Positions 38,337 to 47,651 of a stretch of DNA of 64,000 nt are shown one piece after another. Location of the stretch: positions 1,426,001-1,490,000 of the forward strand of contig NZ_CP038020.1 in the NCBI RefSeq assembly GCF_010120595.1, given 5' to 3'. Under the pieces are notes generated by a model. It had not been told where the DNA came from. It was given only the letters and a program-made list of their open reading frames with translations, and made no database searches. Both the position numbers and the translations under genes were made by a program. This stretch comes from Streptococcus thermophilus. GTDB taxonomy: Bacteria > Bacillota > Bacilli > Lactobacillales > Streptococcaceae. Position 1 is the stretch's first letter. Each line of letters begins with the position of its first letter.

Positions 38337-39251
38337 ATGAAAAATGAAAAATTGATGAAACAACTAACTTCACCCTCTAAAAATTCACGCCTTGAGAAAT
38401 TTGGTAAAACAATCACTTTCCTTTGCTTGGCCTTGATTGTTTTCATCGTAGCATTGATTTTACTTTTCGTTGCTCAAAAAGGCTTGGCGACTTTCTTTGT
38501 TAATAAAGTCAGCTTAGTCGAGTTTCTCTTTAGTGGCGATTGGTCACCGTCTGAAGGCAAATTCGGGGCTCTGCCAATGATTATAGGGTCATTTTTGGTT
38601 ACCTTACTTTCAGCCTTGATTGCAACGCCATTTGCCATTGGTGCAGCTATCTTTATGACTGAGATTTCTCCTAAGGGAGCTAAATTCCTACAACCCGCTA
38701 TTGAACTCTTAGTAGGAATTCCATCTGTTGTTTACGGATTCATTGGTCTGCAAGTCGTGGTTCCATTTGTTCGCTTCATTTTTGGTGGAACAGGGTTTGG
38801 TATCCTTTCAGGTACCTTTGTCTTATTCGTCATGATTCTACCAACCGTAACCTTTATGACAACAGATGCACTTCGTGCAGTGCCACGTCATTATCGTGAA
38901 GCTAGTCTTGCCATGGGAGCTACTCGCTGGCAAACAATTTGGCGTGTGACACTTAATGCGGCTAAACCGGGTATTTTCACTGCCGTTATCTTTGGTATGG
39001 CCCGTGCCTTTGGTGAGGCTCTTGCCGTTCAGATGGTTGTTGGAAATTCCGCAGTTATTCCTACGTCTTTAACGACACCAGCAGCAACGTTGACCTCTGT
39101 ATTGACTATGGGAATCGGAAATACAGTCATGGGAACTGTTTCAAATAATGTCCTTTGGTCACTTGCCTTGGTGCTCTTATTGATGAGTCTTGGTTTCAAT
39201 ATGTTGGTGAAATTTATCACTCGTGAGAGAAAGAGAAATTATGAACGCTAA
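38337..39251 (+). CDS. pstC: Phosphate ABC transporter permease PstC
   Basis: A 304-residue six-span permease. The ABC-permease coupling loop reads REASLAMGATRWQTIWRVTL near residue 185 (EAA motif), and GFGILSGTFVLFVMILPTV precedes it. Starts two bases after the pstS stop, preceded by GAGGAG. It ends 11 bases inside pstA. Confidence 0.95.
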   Translation: MKNEKLMKQLTSPSKNSRLEKFGKTITFLCLALIVFIVALILLFVAQKGLATFFVNKVSLVEFLFSGDWSPSEGKFGALPMIIGSFLVTLLSALIATPFAIGAAIFMTEISPKGAKFLQPAIELLVGIPSVVYGFIGLQVVVPFVRFIFGGTGFGILSGTFVLFVMILPTVTFMTTDALRAVPRHYREASLAMGATRWQTIWRVTLNAAKPGIFTAVIFGMARAFGEALAVQMVVGNSAVIPTSLTTPAATLTSVLTMGIGNTVMGTVSNNVLWSLALVLLLMSLGFNMLVKFITRERKRNYER

Positions 39252-40125
39252 AAAAGTCGATAAAATTGCTATCAGCACGCTCTATGTGATTGCTGGCATT
39301 ATTGTAACAATCCTAGCAGCCTTGATTCTCTATATCTTGGTTCGCGGGATTCCACACATCAGTTGGTCATTCTTGACTAGTATGTCATCATCTCACAAAG
39401 CTGGCGGAGGAATTGGAGTTCAACTATACAATTCATTATTTCTGTTGGTTATTACTTTAATTATTTCTGTTCCTCTTTCAATGGGAGCTGGTATCTTCCT
39501 ATCAGAATATGCCAAAAAAGGCCGGCTCAGCAACTTTGTCCGTACCTGTATTGAAATCCTTTCATCACTGCCTTCAGTGGTGGTCGGACTCTTTGGTTAT
39601 TTAATTTTTGTTGTACAATTCCAGTACGGATTTTCAATCCTTTCAGGTGCCTTGGCATTGACTGTCTTTAACTTGCCTCAAATGACTCGTACCATTGAAG
39701 ATAGTTTACGCACAGTTCACCACACTCAACGCGAAGCTGGACTTGCCTTAGGCTTGTCTAGATGGGAAACTATATGTCACGTTGTCATTCCTGAAGCTTT
39801 GCCTGGTATTGTGACTGGAATAGTACTTTCCTCTGGACGTATTTTTGGGGAAGCAGCAGCACTTATTTACACAGCAGGACAATCTGCACCAGCGCTTAAC
39901 TGGAGCAACTGGAATCCGCTTAGCATATCTAGTCCAATATCAATTTTCCGTCAAGCTGAGACACTTGCTGTTCACATCTGGAAGGTCAACTCAGAAGGTA
40001 CGACACCTGACGCCACTGCAGTGTCTGCTGGTTCAGCAGCAGTGCTTATGATTTTCATCTTGATTTTCAACTTTGGTGCACGTCGTTTAGGAGCTTACCT
40101 CCATAAGAAATTAACATCCGCTTAA
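39241..40125 (+). CDS. pstA: Phosphate ABC transporter permease PstA
   Basis: A 294-residue permease partner of PstC with six hydrophobic segments (AISTLYVIAGIIVTILAAL, VVVGLFGYLIFVVQF) and the coupling loop REAGLALGLSRWETICHVV. I use ATG 39241, giving normal length and an 11-base overlap with pstC; an upstream in-frame start at 39223 would add REREI-type charged residues only. Confidence 0.93.
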   Translation: MNAKKVDKIAISTLYVIAGIIVTILAALILYILVRGIPHISWSFLTSMSSSHKAGGGIGVQLYNSLFLLVITLIISVPLSMGAGIFLSEYAKKGRLSNFVRTCIEILSSLPSVVVGLFGYLIFVVQFQYGFSILSGALALTVFNLPQMTRTIEDSLRTVHHTQREAGLALGLSRWETICHVVIPEALPGIVTGIVLSSGRIFGEAAALIYTAGQSAPALNWSNWNPLSISSPISIFRQAETLAVHIWKVNSEGTTPDATAVSAGSAAVLMIFILIFNFGARRLGAYLHKKLTSA

Positions 40126-40135
40126 AGGAGATTTC

Positions 40136-40939
40136 ATGACAAAATACAATTGGGACGAGCGTCATATTATCACCTTCCCAGAGAAGAAGCTCGCTCTTGA
40201 AACCAAGGATTTGCATGTCTACTATGGTCAAAAAGAAGCCATCAATGGTATTGATATGCAATTCGAAAAAAATAAAATCACTGCACTCATCGGTCCCTCA
40301 GGATGTGGGAAATCAACCTTTCTTCGTAGCCTAAACCGCATGAATGATACTATTGATGTTGCCAAGGTTACTGGACAAATCCTTTATGAAGGAGTTGATG
40401 TCAATGCAAGTAATATCAATGTTTATGAAATGCGCAAACACATTGGGATGGTCTTTCAACGTCCAAACCCATTTGCCAAGTCTATCTATAAAAACATCAC
40501 CTTTGCCCATGAATGTAATGGTGTGAAAGATAAGCAAACTTTGGATGAGATTGTTGAAACATCACTTAAGCAAGCGGGACTTTGGGAACAAGTAAAAGAT
40601 GACCTTCATAAGTCAGCTTTTACACTCTCTGGTGGTCAGCAACAACGTCTTTGTATCGCAAGGGCTATCGCCGTTAAACCACAGATTCTTCTTATGGATG
40701 AGCCAGCAGCTTCATTAGATCCTGTAGCTACTATGCAGCTAGAAGAAACCATGTTTGAGCTGAAAGAAAATTATTCCATTATTATCGTCACACACAATAT
40801 GCAACAAGCGGCGCGTGCCAGTGATTATACAGCATTTTTCTACCTTGGTGATCTTATCGAATATGATGAAACCAAGAAAATCTTCCAAGATGCTGCTCTA
40901 CAGTCAACCAGTGACTATGTATCAGGACGCTTTGGATAG
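40136..40939 (+). CDS. pstB2: Phosphate ABC transporter ATP-binding protein PstB, first copy
   Basis: A 267-residue ABC ATPase. Walker A GPSGCGKST, Q-loop MVFQRPNPFAKSIY, signature [14 protein letters not shown], Walker B ILLMDEPAASLDP and switch His in VTHNMQQAARASD. AAAGGAG lies before the start. Streptococci usually carry two pstB genes in this operon; the symbol follows that convention and the numbering is arbitrary. Confidence 0.93.
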   Translation: MTKYNWDERHIITFPEKKLALETKDLHVYYGQKEAINGIDMQFEKNKITALIGPSGCGKSTFLRSLNRMNDTIDVAKVTGQILYEGVDVNASNINVYEMRKHIGMVFQRPNPFAKSIYKNITFAHECNGVKDKQTLDEIVETSLKQAGLWEQVKDDLHKSAFTLSGGQQQRLCIARAIAVKPQILLMDEPAASLDPVATMQLEETMFELKENYSIIIVTHNMQQAARASDYTAFFYLGDLIEYDETKKIFQDAALQSTSDYVSGRFG

Positions 40940-40951
40940 AAAGGAGTACTT

Positions 40952-41710
40952 ATGACTGAACCAATCATTTCAATCAATGATTTATCGGTGTATTTCAATA
41001 AGAAAAAAGCCATTAATAATGTGACTATGGATTTCTATCCAAATGAAATCACAGCCCTTATCGGGCCATCTGGATCAGGAAAATCAACCTTGCTTCGTTC
41101 TATCAACAGAATGGGGGACTTAAACCCTGAATGCACAGTTACTGGTGCAGTTTCCTACAATGGCCACAATGTCTACAGTCCTCGAACAGATACTGTTGAA
41201 CTCCGTAAGGAAATTGGTATGGTCTTCCAACAACCCAATCCCTTCCCTATGTCTATATATGAGAACGTAGTCTATGGCCTTCGTATCAATGGTATCAAAG
41301 ATAAGGCAGTTCTTGACAAAGCAGTAGAAGAATCTCTAAAAGGAGCTTCAATCTGGGAGGAGGTTAAGGACCGACTTCATGACTCAGCACTTGGTCTTTC
41401 AGGTGGGCAACAACAACGAGTTTGTGTTGCACGGGTACTTGCCACCTCACCAAAGGTGATTCTTCTTGACGAACCAACATCTGCCCTAGACCCTATTTCC
41501 GCTGGTAAGATTGAAGAAACACTCTATAAGCTTAAAGATCAATATACATTGTTACTTGTCACACGTTCTATGCAACAGGCAAGCCGTATATCTCAACGAA
41601 CAGCCTTTTTCCTCGATGGAGAACTTATTGAGTATTCATCAACTAAAGACATGTTCCTTAATCCACAACACAAAGAAACCGAAGATTACATTACCGGTAA
41701 GTTAGGTTAA
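40952..41710 (+). CDS. pstB1: Phosphate ABC transporter ATP-binding protein PstB, second copy
   Basis: A 252-residue paralogue of the preceding ATPase: [51 protein letters not shown]. The position of the switch histidine is replaced by Arg in [13 protein letters not shown], where the first copy has VTHNMQQA. That could make this ATPase catalytically weak, with the two forming an asymmetric pair. AAAGGAG precedes the start. Confidence 0.93.
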   Translation: MTEPIISINDLSVYFNKKKAINNVTMDFYPNEITALIGPSGSGKSTLLRSINRMGDLNPECTVTGAVSYNGHNVYSPRTDTVELRKEIGMVFQQPNPFPMSIYENVVYGLRINGIKDKAVLDKAVEESLKGASIWEEVKDRLHDSALGLSGGQQQRVCVARVLATSPKVILLDEPTSALDPISAGKIEETLYKLKDQYTLLLVTRSMQQASRISQRTAFFLDGELIEYSSTKDMFLNPQHKETEDYITGKLG

Positions 41711-41734
41711 GAAAGGACGGAGTCATTAACAATT

Positions 41735-42391
41735 ATGATGTTACGAACACCCTTTGAAGAAGAATTAGAAAAGCTTCACAACCAATTTTATGCCATGGGT
41801 ACTGAAGTTGCTGCACAGCTCAAAAAATCTCTGCGTGCCTTTATTAGTCATGACCTTGAATTAGCCAAGGAAGTTATCGAAAACGACGAAATCGTCAATA
41901 ACTACGAAACCAAACTTGAGAAAAAATCACTTGAACTTATTGCGCTCCAGCAACCTGTATCAAGTGATTTACGTACTGTAATCACTGCATTAAAAGCATC
42001 TAGTGACGTCGAACGTATGGGTGACCATGCGGTGGCCATCGCTAAAGCAACCATCCGTATTAAGGGTGAAAGCAGAATGACAGATATTGAAACTGAAATC
42101 AAGAAAATGGGAAAAGCCGTCCGCCACATGGTCGAAGAAGCTCTCGAAGTTTACTTGAATGGTGACGAAGAACGTGCTTATGAAATCGCAGCTTCAGACG
42201 AGATTATTGATAATTATTTCCGTGATATCCAAGCTATGACAGTAGAAGGTGTCCGCGAAAATCCAGATGCAGCATTTGCTGCCAAAGAGTATATCCAAGT
42301 ACTCGTGTACCTAGAACGTATTGGTGATTATGCCCGTAATCTTTGTGAATGGGTTGTCTACCTCAAGTCTGGAAAAATCATTGAATTATAG
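41735..42391 (+). CDS. phoU: Phosphate transport regulator PhoU
   Basis: A 218-residue all-helical protein of two PhoU repeats: FEEELEKLHNQFYAMGTEV, QPVSSDLRTVITALKASSDVERMGDHAVAIA and the second-repeat YLERIGDYARNLCEWVVY, both with the metal-binding E/DxxxD motif (ERMGDHA, ERIGDYA). It damps Pst activity. The Shine-Dalgarno GGAG is about 12 bases before ATG 41735, rather far; ATG 41738 is equally possible. Last gene of the operon. Confidence 0.94.
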   Translation: MMLRTPFEEELEKLHNQFYAMGTEVAAQLKKSLRAFISHDLELAKEVIENDEIVNNYETKLEKKSLELIALQQPVSSDLRTVITALKASSDVERMGDHAVAIAKATIRIKGESRMTDIETEIKKMGKAVRHMVEEALEVYLNGDEERAYEIAASDEIIDNYFRDIQAMTVEGVRENPDAAFAAKEYIQVLVYLERIGDYARNLCEWVVYLKSGKIIEL

Positions 42392-42414
42392 GCAAAGATT
42401 AAAATCTATGTTAT

Positions 42415-42451
42415 AATGAGCCTGTATTGAATAATTCAGGCTCATTTCTTT
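42415..42451 (+). terminator. Terminator of the pst-phoU operon
   Basis: AATGAGCCTG (42415-42424) pairs perfectly with CAGGCTCATT (42437-42446), followed by TCTTTTGTT. Confidence 0.85.
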
Positions 42452-42466
42452 TGTTAAAGTACCTGA

Positions 42467-42496
42467 TATCGAAACAAATATCGGTCTGTTTCGATA
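42467..42496. promoter_or_regulatory. Inverted repeat upstream of pepN, candidate operator
   Basis: TATCGAAACA (42467-42476) and TGTTTCGATA (42487-42496) are a perfect 10-bp dyad with a 10-base spacer (AATATCGGTC), 29 bases before pepN. No T run follows, so it is not a normal terminator; it looks like a protein-binding site or a leader hairpin. Confidence 0.5.
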
Positions 42497-42524
42497 CGAA
42501 AAGTTAGATTAGGAGTATTTATAT

Positions 42525-45065
42525 ATGACAGCATCTGTTGCTCGTTTTATCGAAAGTTTCATCCCTGAAAATTACAATCTTTTCTTGGACATTAATCGTT
42601 CTGAAAAGACCTTTACAGGGAATGTTGCCATTACAGGTGAAGCCATTGATAATCACATCTCTCTTCACCAAAAAGACCTTACCATTAATTCAGTTCTCTT
42701 GGATAATGAATCCTTGAACTTCCAAATGGATGATGCCAATGAGGCTTTTCATATTGAACTTCCAGAAACTGGGGTTCTAACAATTTTCATAGAATTTTCT
42801 GGCCGCATCACAGATAATATGACTGGTATTTATCCATCATATTACACTTACAATGGTGAAAAGAAGGAAATTATTTCAACACAGTTTGAATCTCATTTCG
42901 CCCGTGAAGCTTTTCCTTCTGTTGATGAACCAGAAGCAAAAGCAACTTTTGATCTTTCATTGAAATTTGACGCTGAAGAGGGCGATACTGCCTTGTCAAA
43001 CATGCCAGAAATCAATAGCCATTTGCGTGAAGAAACTGGAGTTTGGACATTCGAGACAACACCTCGCATGTCTACATACCTTCTCGCCTTTGGTTTCGGT
43101 GCTCTTCATGGTAAAACAGCTAAAACAAAAAATGGCACTGAAGTTGGTGTCTTCGCTACAGTTGCACAAGCAGAAAATAGCGTCGACTTCGCTCTTGATA
43201 TTGCCGTTCGTGTCATCGAATTCTATGAAGACTACTTCCAAGTCAAGTATCCTATTCCATTATCATACCACCTTGCTCTTCCTGACTTTTCAGCGGGTGC
43301 CATGGAAAACTGGGGTCTTGTTACCTATCGTGAAGTTTACCTCCTTGTAGATGAAAATAGCTCAGCTGCAAGCCGTCAACAAGTTGCCCTTGTTGTTGCT
43401 CACGAATTAGCTCACCAATGGTTCGGTAACCTTGTTACCATGAAATGGTGGGATGATTTATGGCTTAACGAAAGTTTCGCCAACATGATGGAGTATGTTT
43501 CAGTGAATGCTATTGAACCAAGCTGGAACATCTTTGAAGATTTCCAAACAACTGGTGTACCTAATGCTCTTCAACGTGACGCAACAGACGGCGTACAGTC
43601 TGTCCACATGGAAGTCAATCATCCAGACGAGATTAACACCCTCTTTGATAGTGCTATTGTTTATGCCAAGGGTAGCCGTCTTATGCATATGCTCCGCCGT
43701 TGGTTAGGTGATGAATCCTTTGCCAAAGGGCTTAAAGCTTACTTTGAAAAACACCAATATAACAATACTGTTGGACGTGACCTTTGGAATGCTCTTTCAG
43801 ATGCATCAGGTAAGGATGTCTCTAGCTTCATGGACACATGGTTAGAGCAACCAGGATACCCAGTGGTTAGTGCAGAAGTTGTTGATGATACGCTTATCCT
43901 TAGTCAAAAACAATTCTTCATTGGTGAACATGAAGACAAAGGGCGCCTTTGGGAGATTCCATTGAATACAAACTGGAATGGGCTTCCAGATACACTTTCA
44001 GAAGAGCGTATTGAGATTCCAAATTATAGCCAGCTTGCTACTGAAAATAATGGAGTTCTCCGTCTTAATACAGCTAATACAGCACATTACATCACAGACT
44101 ATCAAGGACAACTCTTGGACAATATCTTAGAAGATTTTGCAAACCTTGATACTGTAAGTAAACTTCAAATCTTACAAGAACGTCGTCTTCTAGCGGAAAG
44201 TGGACGTATCTCGTATGCAAGCCTAGTTGGTCTTCTTGATCTTGTCGAAAAAGAAGAAAGCTTCTTGATTTCTCAAGCTAAATCTCAAATCCTTGCTGGT
44301 TTGAAACGCTTTATCGATGAAGATACAGAAGCCGAAGTGCATTATAAAGCCTTGGTACGTCGTCAATTCCAAAATGACTTTGAACGCCTTGGTTTCGATG
44401 CCAAAGAAGGGGAGTCTGATGAAGATGAAATGGTCCGTCAAACAGCTCTTAGCTACTTGATTGAAGCAGACTATCAACCAACAGTTCTTGCAGCCGCAAA
44501 TGTTTTCCAAGCCCATAAAGAAAACATAGAAAGCATTCCAGCAAGTATCCGTGGCCTTGTCCTCATCAACCAAATGAAACAAGAAAACAGTCTTTCTCTT
44601 GTTGAAGAGTATATTAATGCATACGTGGCAACAAACGACAGTAACTTCCGTCGTCAATTGACCCAAGCACTTTCATATCTTAAAAATCAAGAAGGTCTTG
44701 ACTACGTACTAGGTCAGCTAAAAGATAAAAACGTTGTTAAACCGCAAGATTTGTATCTCTGGTATATGAACTTCCTCAGCAAATCTTTTGCTCAAGAGAC
44801 CGTTTGGGACTGGGCTAAAGAAAACTGGGAATGGATTAAAGCAGCTCTTGGTGGCGATATGAGCTTTGATAGTTTTGTTAATATCCCAGCAGGAATCTTT
44901 AAAAATCAAGAACGTCTTGACCAATATATTGCATTTTTCGAGCCACAAACAAGTGACAAAGCTTTGGAACGTAATATTTTGATGGGAATTAAAACAATTG
45001 CTGCACGCGTAGACTTAATTGAAAAAGAAAAAGCTGCGGTTGAATCAGCTCTTAAAGATTATTAA
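42525..45065 (+). CDS. pepN: Aminopeptidase N (lysyl aminopeptidase)
   Basis: An 846-residue cytoplasmic M1 zinc aminopeptidase, a main peptidase of lactic acid bacteria that trims N-terminal residues from casein peptides. The exopeptidase motif GAMENWG begins at residue 258 and the zinc motif HELAHQW at residue 293, with the third zinc ligand Glu in NESFANMMEY. Length equals that of lactococcal PepN. Start ATG 42525 follows TTAGGAG. It stands alone, between pst-phoU and a terminator; the dyad just upstream may control it. Confidence 0.97.
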   Translation: MTASVARFIESFIPENYNLFLDINRSEKTFTGNVAITGEAIDNHISLHQKDLTINSVLLDNESLNFQMDDANEAFHIELPETGVLTIFIEFSGRITDNMTGIYPSYYTYNGEKKEIISTQFESHFAREAFPSVDEPEAKATFDLSLKFDAEEGDTALSNMPEINSHLREETGVWTFETTPRMSTYLLAFGFGALHGKTAKTKNGTEVGVFATVAQAENSVDFALDIAVRVIEFYEDYFQVKYPIPLSYHLALPDFSAGAMENWGLVTYREVYLLVDENSSAASRQQVALVVAHELAHQWFGNLVTMKWWDDLWLNESFANMMEYVSVNAIEPSWNIFEDFQTTGVPNALQRDATDGVQSVHMEVNHPDEINTLFDSAIVYAKGSRLMHMLRRWLGDESFAKGLKAYFEKHQYNNTVGRDLWNALSDASGKDVSSFMDTWLEQPGYPVVSAEVVDDTLILSQKQFFIGEHEDKGRLWEIPLNTNWNGLPDTLSEERIEIPNYSQLATENNGVLRLNTANTAHYITDYQGQLLDNILEDFANLDTVSKLQILQERRLLAESGRISYASLVGLLDLVEKEESFLISQAKSQILAGLKRFIDEDTEAEVHYKALVRRQFQNDFERLGFDAKEGESDEDEMVRQTALSYLIEADYQPTVLAAANVFQAHKENIESIPASIRGLVLINQMKQENSLSLVEEYINAYVATNDSNFRRQLTQALSYLKNQEGLDYVLGQLKDKNVVKPQDLYLWYMNFLSKSFAQETVWDWAKENWEWIKAALGGDMSFDSFVNIPAGIFKNQERLDQYIAFFEPQTSDKALERNILMGIKTIAARVDLIEKEKAAVESALKDY

Positions 45066-45070
45066 TATAA

Positions 45071-45104
45071 AAACAAGCTTTCCATGAAGGAGAGTTTGTT
45101 TTTA
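45071..45104 (+). terminator. Terminator of pepN
   Basis: AAACAAGCTTTCC and GGAGAGTTTGTTT form an imperfect hairpin with a T run. Confidence 0.75.
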
Positions 45105-45215
45105 TTTACATAATTTTAGTTCTGCTAACAATCGTAAATAAAATTATCATCACATAATTAAATTTATGTATAATAAAAATAATCAACCTAAATCGGAATG
45201 GTTTTGATTGGTTAA

Positions 45216-46286
45216 TTATAAATTATCTAGAGCATTTTTTTGCTCATCATTTACAATATGGGTGTAAAGATCAGTGACCTGAGTGGAAGCATGACCAAGT
45301 TGATGACTAACTAAAACTTGAGACTTAGTAGCATCATAAAGACGTGTTGCCAAAGTATGACGTAGTTTGTGGGGAGTGACACGAATCTTGAAATCCTGAG
45401 AATACTTAGCAACCATTTTTTCGATACTTGAAGCATCAATACGGTTGGGAACGCCTCGATATTCTGTTAAAAATAGAGCAACATCTTGCTTTTCAGCCTT
45501 ATAGCGTTTATTACGTATGCTAAGATAGTTTTCAAGATAGGGTCTTGCAAAACTCGCCACATTAACTGAGTCCCGTTGACCACCTTTTCGAGTAACGTCA
45601 ATAACCATCATTTTTAAATTGATATCTTTAAGGTCCAGATTTACAGCCTCAGAGAGTCGAACGCCTGAAGACAGCAGCAGGGCAATGATGGCTAAATCTC
45701 GCTCTTTATTCTTATAAAACGAAGATTTCGCACGATTTGAGAGCTTGACTTCGTATTCATTTTCTACATAATCAAGGAACTTCATGGTTTCATCGCCTAG
45801 AAAAAGTTTTTGTTTGATATTCTCAGCACGTGCAGCCAAGGTCTCTTTCTTTTTCTTAGTCGAAATTTTTTTCATGACGTTACGATAGAAATATGGTTCA
45901 CCATCAGGTCCCTCGACCTCCTCAGTTAAATACTTATAGAGACTAGATAGAGCTGAAAGCGTACGATTAATAGTTGTTTGAGAGACACCCTGTTTCTTTG
46001 AATAGGTATTTAAAGATGGACGTTCACGTAGATAGAGGACAAACGATTCCATATCTTTTTTAGTTAGATTCTCCAAGGTTTTGATATGAATTGAGGCAAT
46101 ATCATCAGTATCTGAAATACCTGAGTCAATTAACCAGTTAAAAAAGCGTTTATATTCCTTGAGATATTCATATAAGGTCGTGAAAGAATACGGTACCGCT
46201 AGTTTAGATTGATAATACTCCAAAACAAACCAAGGCATAAGAGATTTGTATTCTTCAATTTTTTCTAGTAAGAGTTCACGTTTCAT
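45216..46286 (-). CDS. xerS: Tyrosine recombinase XerS (chromosome dimer resolution)
   Basis: A 356-residue tyrosine recombinase of the single-recombinase XerS/difSL system used by streptococci and lactococci. N-terminal SAM-like core-binding domain ([20 protein letters not shown]), C-terminal catalytic domain with Arg in [32 protein letters not shown] (HxxR box), [17 protein letters not shown] (second His and nucleophile Tyr). It resolves chromosome dimers at division with FtsK. The binding site lies about 60 bases upstream of its start. GGAG precedes ATG 46286. Confidence 0.95.
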   Translation of the reverse strand: MKRELLLEKIEEYKSLMPWFVLEYYQSKLAVPYSFTTLYEYLKEYKRFFNWLIDSGISDTDDIASIHIKTLENLTKKDMESFVLYLRERPSLNTYSKKQGVSQTTINRTLSALSSLYKYLTEEVEGPDGEPYFYRNVMKKISTKKKKETLAARAENIKQKLFLGDETMKFLDYVENEYEVKLSNRAKSSFYKNKERDLAIIALLLSSGVRLSEAVNLDLKDINLKMMVIDVTRKGGQRDSVNVASFARPYLENYLSIRNKRYKAEKQDVALFLTEYRGVPNRIDASSIEKMVAKYSQDFKIRVTPHKLRHTLATRLYDATKSQVLVSHQLGHASTQVTDLYTHIVNDEQKNALDNL

Positions 46287-46348
46287 TAATCTTATTCTCC
46301 ATAATTACTTAAATTACTTAATAGAAGTATATCACACCCTTATATTTC

Positions 46349-46379
46349 TTTCAAGAAAATTACAGTTTTTCAGAAAGAT
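46349..46379 (-). other. difSL: difSL-type chromosome dimer resolution site
   Basis: Thirty-one bases which on the minus strand read ATCTTTCTGAAAAACTGTAA then TTTTCTTGAAA, matching from memory the lactococcal/streptococcal difSL core with its imperfect arms around TGTAATTTTC. It sits in the xerS upstream region, the standard location. XerS should cut here, so this marks the replication terminus. Confidence 0.9.
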
Positions 46380-46468
46380 GTTACGAGGTGTTCTTCTCTT
46401 ATGGGCTTTTTAGGTTTGCTGCCCTATGCTATTAAAAACTTACTAATCAACTACAATAATTTACGCAT

Positions 46469-46503
46469 ACAAAAACAACCTGGAGTTTACCAGATTGTTT
46501 TAA
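46469..46503 (-). terminator. Terminator of lplA
   Basis: AAAACAACCTGG / CCAGATTGTTTT stem with an AGTTTA-type loop, just after the lplA stop on the minus strand. Confidence 0.75.
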
Positions 46504-46510
46504 ACAATGA

Positions 46511-47500
46511 TTAAGCTACGATAGCTTTTGCAACCTCCTCAGTTGTCATGCGTGAGAAATAAAGCGTTGTGTCAATGGTTTTGAGTTTTGCCAGGACATA
46601 TTCGTACTCGTAAGGTACACCGACCAAAAGTTCTTCAATATCAGATACATCGCCAATACCAAAGAAATCTCCGTAAATCTTAACAGATTTAATAATTGAA
46701 TTTTCAACATTTGCATAGGTAGAAATCTTACCAGCTGGGTAACGGACATCACGTTCTACCGTGTATTCTGGAGATTGGCCATATGTCCAGTCCCATGTAT
46801 TGAATTGTTTCTCATAAGACTCTTGAATCTTAGCCAAATCGTCTTCAGAAAGGACATATTCGGTCATTTCTGGGTAGAATTCTTTCATTTTTTCCAAGAT
46901 CTTATCTGAGAATTCATTTACAGTGCATTTTTCTGGCAATTCGTCTACAATGTTAGTCACACGAGCACGTACAGACTTAACGCCTTTAGATTCAACTTTG
47001 TCTTTGCTGACTTTAAGGGCTTGACCAAGAACGGACATATCAACGTCAAAGAGTAAGCAACCATGGTGCATCATACGACCTTTATAGTAGGCTTGGGCAT
47101 TTCCGCAAAATTTTTTACCATCGATCTCAAGATCGTTACGGCCAGTAAATTCAGCCTTAACGCCCAAATCAGCAAGTGTTGCGATTACCGGTTGAGAGAA
47201 TGTCTTAAAGTCAAATGCGCCTTCATCTGCCTTATTTGAGATGATAGTATAGTTGAGGTTGTTCAAATCGTGATAAACAGCACCACCACCAGATAAACGA
47301 CGAACGACCTTAATATCATGAGCATCAGTATATTCTTTGTTAATCTCTTGAATGGTATTTTGGTGTTTACCAACAATGATAGCTGGACGGTTAATCCAGA
47401 GAATGAACAATTCATCTTCATCTACCAATTCACGAAAGGCATAGGCTTCCAAAGCAATATTATAGGCAGGATCATTTGATGTGTTTACGATATATTTCAT
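46511..47500 (-). CDS. lplA: Lipoate-protein ligase A
   Basis: A 329-residue BPL_LplA_LipB family enzyme: it activates lipoate with ATP and attaches it to E2 or GcvH proteins. Seen: NIALEAYAFREL, LWINRPAIIVGKHQNT, VVRRLSGGGAVYHDLNNLNY (lipoyl-AMP pocket), GRNDLEIDGKKFCGNAQ with the catalytic Lys, and an accessory C-terminal domain. GAGGAGACATC precedes ATG 47500. No lipoylated partner gene is nearby. Confidence 0.93.
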   Translation of the reverse strand: MKYIVNTSNDPAYNIALEAYAFRELVDEDELFILWINRPAIIVGKHQNTIQEINKEYTDAHDIKVVRRLSGGGAVYHDLNNLNYTIISNKADEGAFDFKTFSQPVIATLADLGVKAEFTGRNDLEIDGKKFCGNAQAYYKGRMMHHGCLLFDVDMSVLGQALKVSKDKVESKGVKSVRARVTNIVDELPEKCTVNEFSDKILEKMKEFYPEMTEYVLSEDDLAKIQESYEKQFNTWDWTYGQSPEYTVERDVRYPAGKISTYANVENSIIKSVKIYGDFFGIGDVSDIEELLVGVPYEYEYVLAKLKTIDTTLYFSRMTTEEVAKAIVA

Positions 47501-47651
47501 GATGTCTCCTCTTGTAATGTGGTACCTATATTATAATGGAAAACGGTGACAAAGTACACGAAGATGGCTTGAGAGCAATTATTTTCATGATATAATAGTA
47601 AAAACATGGGAGTTAGGGATGATAAAGTAATTTTGTAGGTTTTGTAGGTAT

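Noticed and set aside
44223-44666. 147-codon ORF on - within pepN
   Set aside because: Complement of intact pepN codons; composition (many Cys/Phe) is typical of an antisense shadow.
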